Positions 60,326-64,000 of a stretch of 64,000 bases of DNA are shown here, one piece after another; position 1 is the stretch's first letter; the number at the start of each line of letters is the position of its first letter. Made by a program: the position numbers and the translations under genes. This DNA is from Salminus brasiliensis. Lineage: Eukaryota; Chordata; Actinopteri; Characiformes; Bryconidae. Location: assembly GCF_030463535.1 (NCBI RefSeq), contig NC_132891.1, forward strand, positions 7,589,622 to 7,653,621, given 5' to 3'. The notes below the pieces were generated by a model, which searched no databases, was not told the origin of the DNA, and was given only the letters and a program-made list of their open reading frames with translations.

Positions 60326-61220
60326 CACTGTAGTAATTTCAGAGGAAGCACATGAGAGCACAAAGTTAAGAATTGTTAAGTGTGTAGATATCTATAATAC
60401 TGGACAAAAGGATGGACAGAATTCAGACTTCAGACATGTAGCTGATCAGTGTTTACGGTATCCTCAATATGCTTAGAAAAGCATACTGTTTTCACGATAA
60501 CAACATTTATCACAATAAGATAAAATATCGTCATATTGCCCAGCTCTACTGCAACTACTGCTACTACAAATCTACCACAAAAATACTGCTTTTGCACAGG
60601 TCTAGAGACATTACTTGACTTTACAACTGACAATACTTAATAGCTTGGGGTGGTTTCGAGCAAGTGGTCAGTTTGCTCATAAGCTAACTTTTAAAAACAG
60701 TGCATCACATTGGATTGCAAGCACTTCATGGCTGATCCGCTGTATTCAGTTCCAAGGCAAAAGGTGTAGATTTGATTTTTGGAGTAGGTGTGGGGGAAAG
60801 AGTGAGAAAGACAAAGAAGAAGAGAGTTGGGAAGAGAAACACAGAGACAAAGCCTGAAAACTGTGTGTGAATGCGAGAGAATAGACTGTTGTATCTATTT
60901 CATCTCAGCTTCTAACTTGGCCCTCCCAGCAACAGGAAGCTAAGCTTTAGCTCAGGAAAAAACACAGCTTAGCCCAAGACGTGTGAGTCAAAGGGGGCTG
61001 TTTGGACCCCTGTTTCACTGTGGTCAGGCAGAGAGGTGTGAGGGAGTGTAAGGGCTTTCAAATTTACTGTCCAATGTCTTTCTTTTATGGAGACTCTCAG
61101 ATTAAGTGGACTCAGGGTTGTTTCTTCGGCCTTGTAACGTCTTACGTTTTAATTGTCTTTTGGATTCTCAGCATTAACGGATTTCACGCTGTTTAGAGAA
61201 AGCTTGGAGTTCTTAGCTGT
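60326..61220. other. No gene recognised
   Basis: 60450-60550 is a fragment of the ATATCG-rich transposon family (aagataaaatatcgtcatat, then tgcccagctct). The rest is unique-looking. Confidence 0.4.
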
Positions 61221-61224
61221 TTGA

Positions 61225-61520
61225 TTTAGCCCAGCTGGGCTGCGTATATGTCCTGCCCATTTATACGGATGGCACCATTCCCTGTGCTGTCAAGGAAATA
61301 AAGAGGAATCCCTACACTTTACTCAACTATGGGAATGTAAAGCCTCTTAGAAGTTGGCCCATCAGGCCGTGACAGGGCAGCAGTGGATGACACTTTAATG
61401 ACCCTTAGATTAACCCTTTGACTTCGCAGTTATTCTCAGTGATAAGAAGAGCATGTTGCCATTTTTATTAAAGGAGCCAAAGAATGTATTTATTGGGTAA
61501 TTTAAGTTGTCCTTTAATGT
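61225..61520. other. Unique block, possible conserved non-coding element
   Basis: Includes ctgcccatttatacggatgg, gacactttaatgacccttag and gccatttttattaaaggagc; rich in TTTAAT/TTTAT homeobox-type words, with no repeat. Conservation unknown. Confidence 0.3.
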
Positions 61521-61962
61521 ATAAATTGTAAATATAACCCTGTTCACATCTGGTCACTTCATGTGACTAGTATCTGGACTGTAACCTGATAAGATTTTAC
61601 CCACAAGCATTTACACTGGTTAGTCAAATGCATCTGTGTGTGGGACAGAATATGCAAATTCGTTGATTGTGTGTGTGGTTATTATTACTGGTGTTTCAGT
61701 TGTACTGGGAGGGGTTTTGGTTGTCGAATGTGGATGCATTTAATTGCTTTTATTGGCTGGATTGCAGCACAGAAACCACCACAACAGCATAACATAGCCT
61801 AGCCTAGCCTAGCATAGCATAGCTTAACACTCTAACGAGAACAAATAAACACAAACATATATTTTGTAATTATTCCTGATTCATAACAGATAACGGATAC
61901 CGGACATGTTGTTCTCCAGTTGGCACAGTGTGCAGTTAGCAAGCAAAAGAGAGATTGTAGTA

Positions 61963-62670
61963 ACTCAGCCTAGCATTAGCTTATTGCTTTTTCAGGTTCC
62001 AGAGGCATCTGTGCACTAGATAGCATCAGCTCTTGCTTTGGTCAGCCTAGTGTTAGCTTTTAGTAATTTCAGAGGCTTCTGTGTGACAGATAACAGCATC
62101 GGTTCTTGCTTCGCTCATCTTAGCGGTAGCTTTTAGCTGTTCCAGATGCTCCAGAAGCTTCAGTGTGCCGGATTACAGCCTTGGCCTGTGCTTCGGTCAT
62201 CTTAGCGGTAGCTTTTAGCTGCTCCAGAGACTCCAAAGGCCTGTGTGTGCCAGATACCAGCATTGGTCCTTGCTTTGTACGGCCTAGTGGTAGCTTTTGG
62301 CTATTCCAGAGGCTCCAGAGGCTTCTGTGTGCCGGATTACAGCCTTGACCCATGCTTTGGTCGGCCTAGCTGTAGCTTTTAGCTGTTCCAAAGGCTCCAG
62401 AGGCTTCTGTGTCCCGGATTACAGCCTTGACCCATGCTTTGGTCTGCCTAGCTGTAGCTTTTAGCTGTTCCAAAGGCTCCAGAGGCTTCTGTGCGCCGGA
62501 TTACAGCCTTGACCCATGCTTTGGTCGGCCTAGCTGTAGCTTTTAGCTGTTCCAAAGGCTCCAGAGGCTTCTGTGCGCCGGATTACAGCCTTGACCCATG
62601 CTTTGGTCGGCCTAGCTGTAGCTTTTAGCTGTTCCAAAGGCTCCAGAGGCTTCTGTGCGCCGGATTACAG
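61963..62670. repeat. 82-bp minisatellite, eight to nine units
   Basis: Consensus unit tcggcctagctgtagctttt, agctgttccaaaggctccag, aggcttctgtgcgccggatt, acagccttgacccatgcttt, gg. The copies starting at 62361, 62443, 62525 and 62607 are exactly 82 bases apart and almost identical. Those to the left are diverged. The short ORFs are repeat translations. Confidence 0.92.
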
Positions 62671-62679
62671 CCCCCCTCT

Positions 62680-63190
62680 ATCCCCTTCTATCTGTATTCC
62701 CACAAATGTCTGTGATTCCATAAAACTAAACTGAACACAGTACTTGGCCGTTTGGTCGGATCATGTTCGGATTTCACTTGTCTGCATGAAAATCCAGGTG
62801 TGAACTGGAAGGAAGTCTGAAGCTTGAGATGCTGAAGCCGAGTCTTTGTGATTGTAGGTGCACCCTGTGTAGACACCAATGACCCCACATCCTATCTTTT
62901 GGTTCCCTTTGCCTTTCATTTGAACCATTGTCTGAAGAAGTCCTGCATGTGTATTGGGTTGGGCTTCCTCAGGACCCGAACTCTCTCAGAACTCTCTCAA
63001 TGGAGAAGTTCTTCAGCTAAAGTTCAACAGTATCACTCCAGAGAACCTTTTCACCACCTTTATCTGGACGAGTTTCACCAGGCCATTGTGGGGACGTCCT
63101 GAAGCGATGATGGCGAACAGTGTGTTTCTGTCTGTAACACATCCTGGCTCTAATCTCTCCCTGTCGTCCTCTTCCGCGCTCTCTGTTCTG
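62680..63190. other. Intron-like, no gene recognised
   Basis: Unique-looking. ORFs overlap on both strands without domains. Confidence 0.4.
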
Positions 63191-63197
63191 AATGCAG

Positions 63198-63233
63198 TGA
63201 GGAAAGAGCAGCAGAAAGCAGCAGAAACTGAAA
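63198..63233 (+). CDS. Weak candidate 36-base microexon of the plus-strand gene
   Basis: Preceded by a long pyrimidine tract and tgaatgcag, followed by gtatgc. The exon is phase 1 at both ends and would add VRKEQQKAAETE, similar in charge to the exon at 26873-27008, whose phase it fits. The distance (36 kb) and lack of homology make this speculative. Confidence 0.25.
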
Positions 63234-63403
63234 GTATGCAGGGGGCTCTAGTCTGCTGCCTCTTCAGGAGTGAGATATTTTTAACATGAGACCCCATCCC
63301 CCCCTTACCCTCCTTCTGTCCCTTTCTCTTCCAACACATCTTTCTCTGATATGCTTCCTTTTCAACTCTCTTGCTCGCTCTCTCTCACTACACACACACA
63401 CAG

Positions 63404-63468
63404 GGTTCTCGCAGCGGGACAGAGAAATAGCAGAGGCTAAATTTTGGGCACAAAGTCGTATGATTTGA
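63404..63468 (+). CDS. Weak candidate terminal exon
   Basis: A strong pyrimidine and CA tract ends in cag at 63403. In phase 1 the frame reads (x)FSQRDREIAEAKFWAQSR..., stop TGA at 63466-63468. Together with the exons at 22333, 26873 and 63198 it would close a 110-residue protein, but any chance open frame of this size could do so. Confidence 0.18.
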
Positions 63469-63499
63469 CTGTGAGGAATGTGAACATCAAGTGGAGCAT

Positions 63500-64000
63500 T
63501 AAGATCATTCCTGGGGCAAATATCTGTCTCTCTCTCTCTCTCTCTCTTTTATGTCTCTCTTTCTTTTTTATGTCTCTCTCACTGTCTTTCTAATTCTCTA
63601 ATTTGCTTGCACCTGTCTAAACCCCACCTTGGGGTAACCCCCCCCCCCCCTCTCTCTCTTTCTCTTTTTACTTATCTTGTCTTGCTCTCTCTCTCTCTCT
63701 CTCTTTCTCTCTCAATGTTTCTGTCTGTCTCTCTGTCCCTCACTCTCTGTCTCCTGTCCCCACTTCTTTCTTTCTTTGTCTTGCCAAGGTGCACCTCAGT
63801 CTAAACGTCACCTTGTGGTGACCCCTCTCTCTCTTTCTCTTTCTACTAATCTTGTCTTGCTCTCTGTCTCTCTTTCTCTCGTTCTACTTATCTTGTGTTG
63901 CTCTGTCTTTCTCTCTCTGTCTCTCTCTCTTTCTACTTATCTTGTCTTCTGTCTCTCTGTCTCTTTGTCTCTGAGGTGCACCTCAGTCTAAACCTCACCT
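63500..64000. repeat. CT-rich tandem array with a period of about 180-190 bp, runs off the window
   Basis: The landmark ctaaaccccaccttggggta (63617) recurs with changes at about 63800 (ctaaacgtcaccttgtggtg) and 63988 (ctaaacctcacct). Between them each unit has cttatcttgtcttgctctct followed by CT microsatellite. Ser/Leu/Cys-rich ORFs are artefacts. Confidence 0.75.

Overview
The window looks like teleost fish nuclear DNA, probably an otophysan and possibly a characiform. It is intron-rich and gene-poor, with no operons, ribosome binding sites or CRISPR arrays. It is crowded with microsatellites, minisatellites, decayed Tc1/mariner copies, short non-autonomous DNA transposons (MITEs) and a tRNA-derived SINE. 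The narrower fish assignment is inferred from repeat families I recognise from memory and was not tested by a search. Layout: 1-3.0 kb is intergenic with a Tc1 relic and a MITE. The only gene identified with confidence is an ankrd33b-like gene on the minus strand (start codon at 9186, stop at 3779). It has four coding exons with matching splice phases and encodes 460 residues with ankyrin repeats and a lysine-rich C-terminal tail. Its 3' side runs into a 19-bp minisatellite, and its large last intron (4612-8399) holds a second minisatellite, a Tc1 relic and two MITE copies. From 9.2 to 22 kb I see only repeats and unique non-coding sequence. On the plus strand, head-to-head with ankrd33b, a probable start exon (22333-22428) and a second exon (26873-27008) join in phase and give the charged N-terminus of a protein I cannot name. 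Two weak candidate exons near 63.2-63.5 kb would fit the same frame. A separate candidate first coding exon at 51025-51118, preceded by a short upstream ORF and a CT/GA/GT-rich leader, encodes a Cys/His-rich start and may belong to another transcript or to an alternative promoter. From 27 to 64 kb the sequence is intron-like or intergenic. It contains a SINE nested in a MITE, a minisatellite built from a Tc1-type terminal sequence, two large purine-rich blocks, a degenerate interstitial telomere-like array, a tandem duplication with an insertion, an 82-bp minisatellite showing recent homogenisation, and a CT-rich tandem array running off the right edge. Several unique stretches (28.6-29.6, 33.4-33.8, 56.2, 58.9 and 61.2-61.5 kb) are candidate conserved non-coding elements. 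I found no rRNA gene, no intact tRNA gene, no intact transposase and no viral gene. No pathway links the genes: ankrd33b is a self-contained transcription unit and the other coding evidence is fragmentary.
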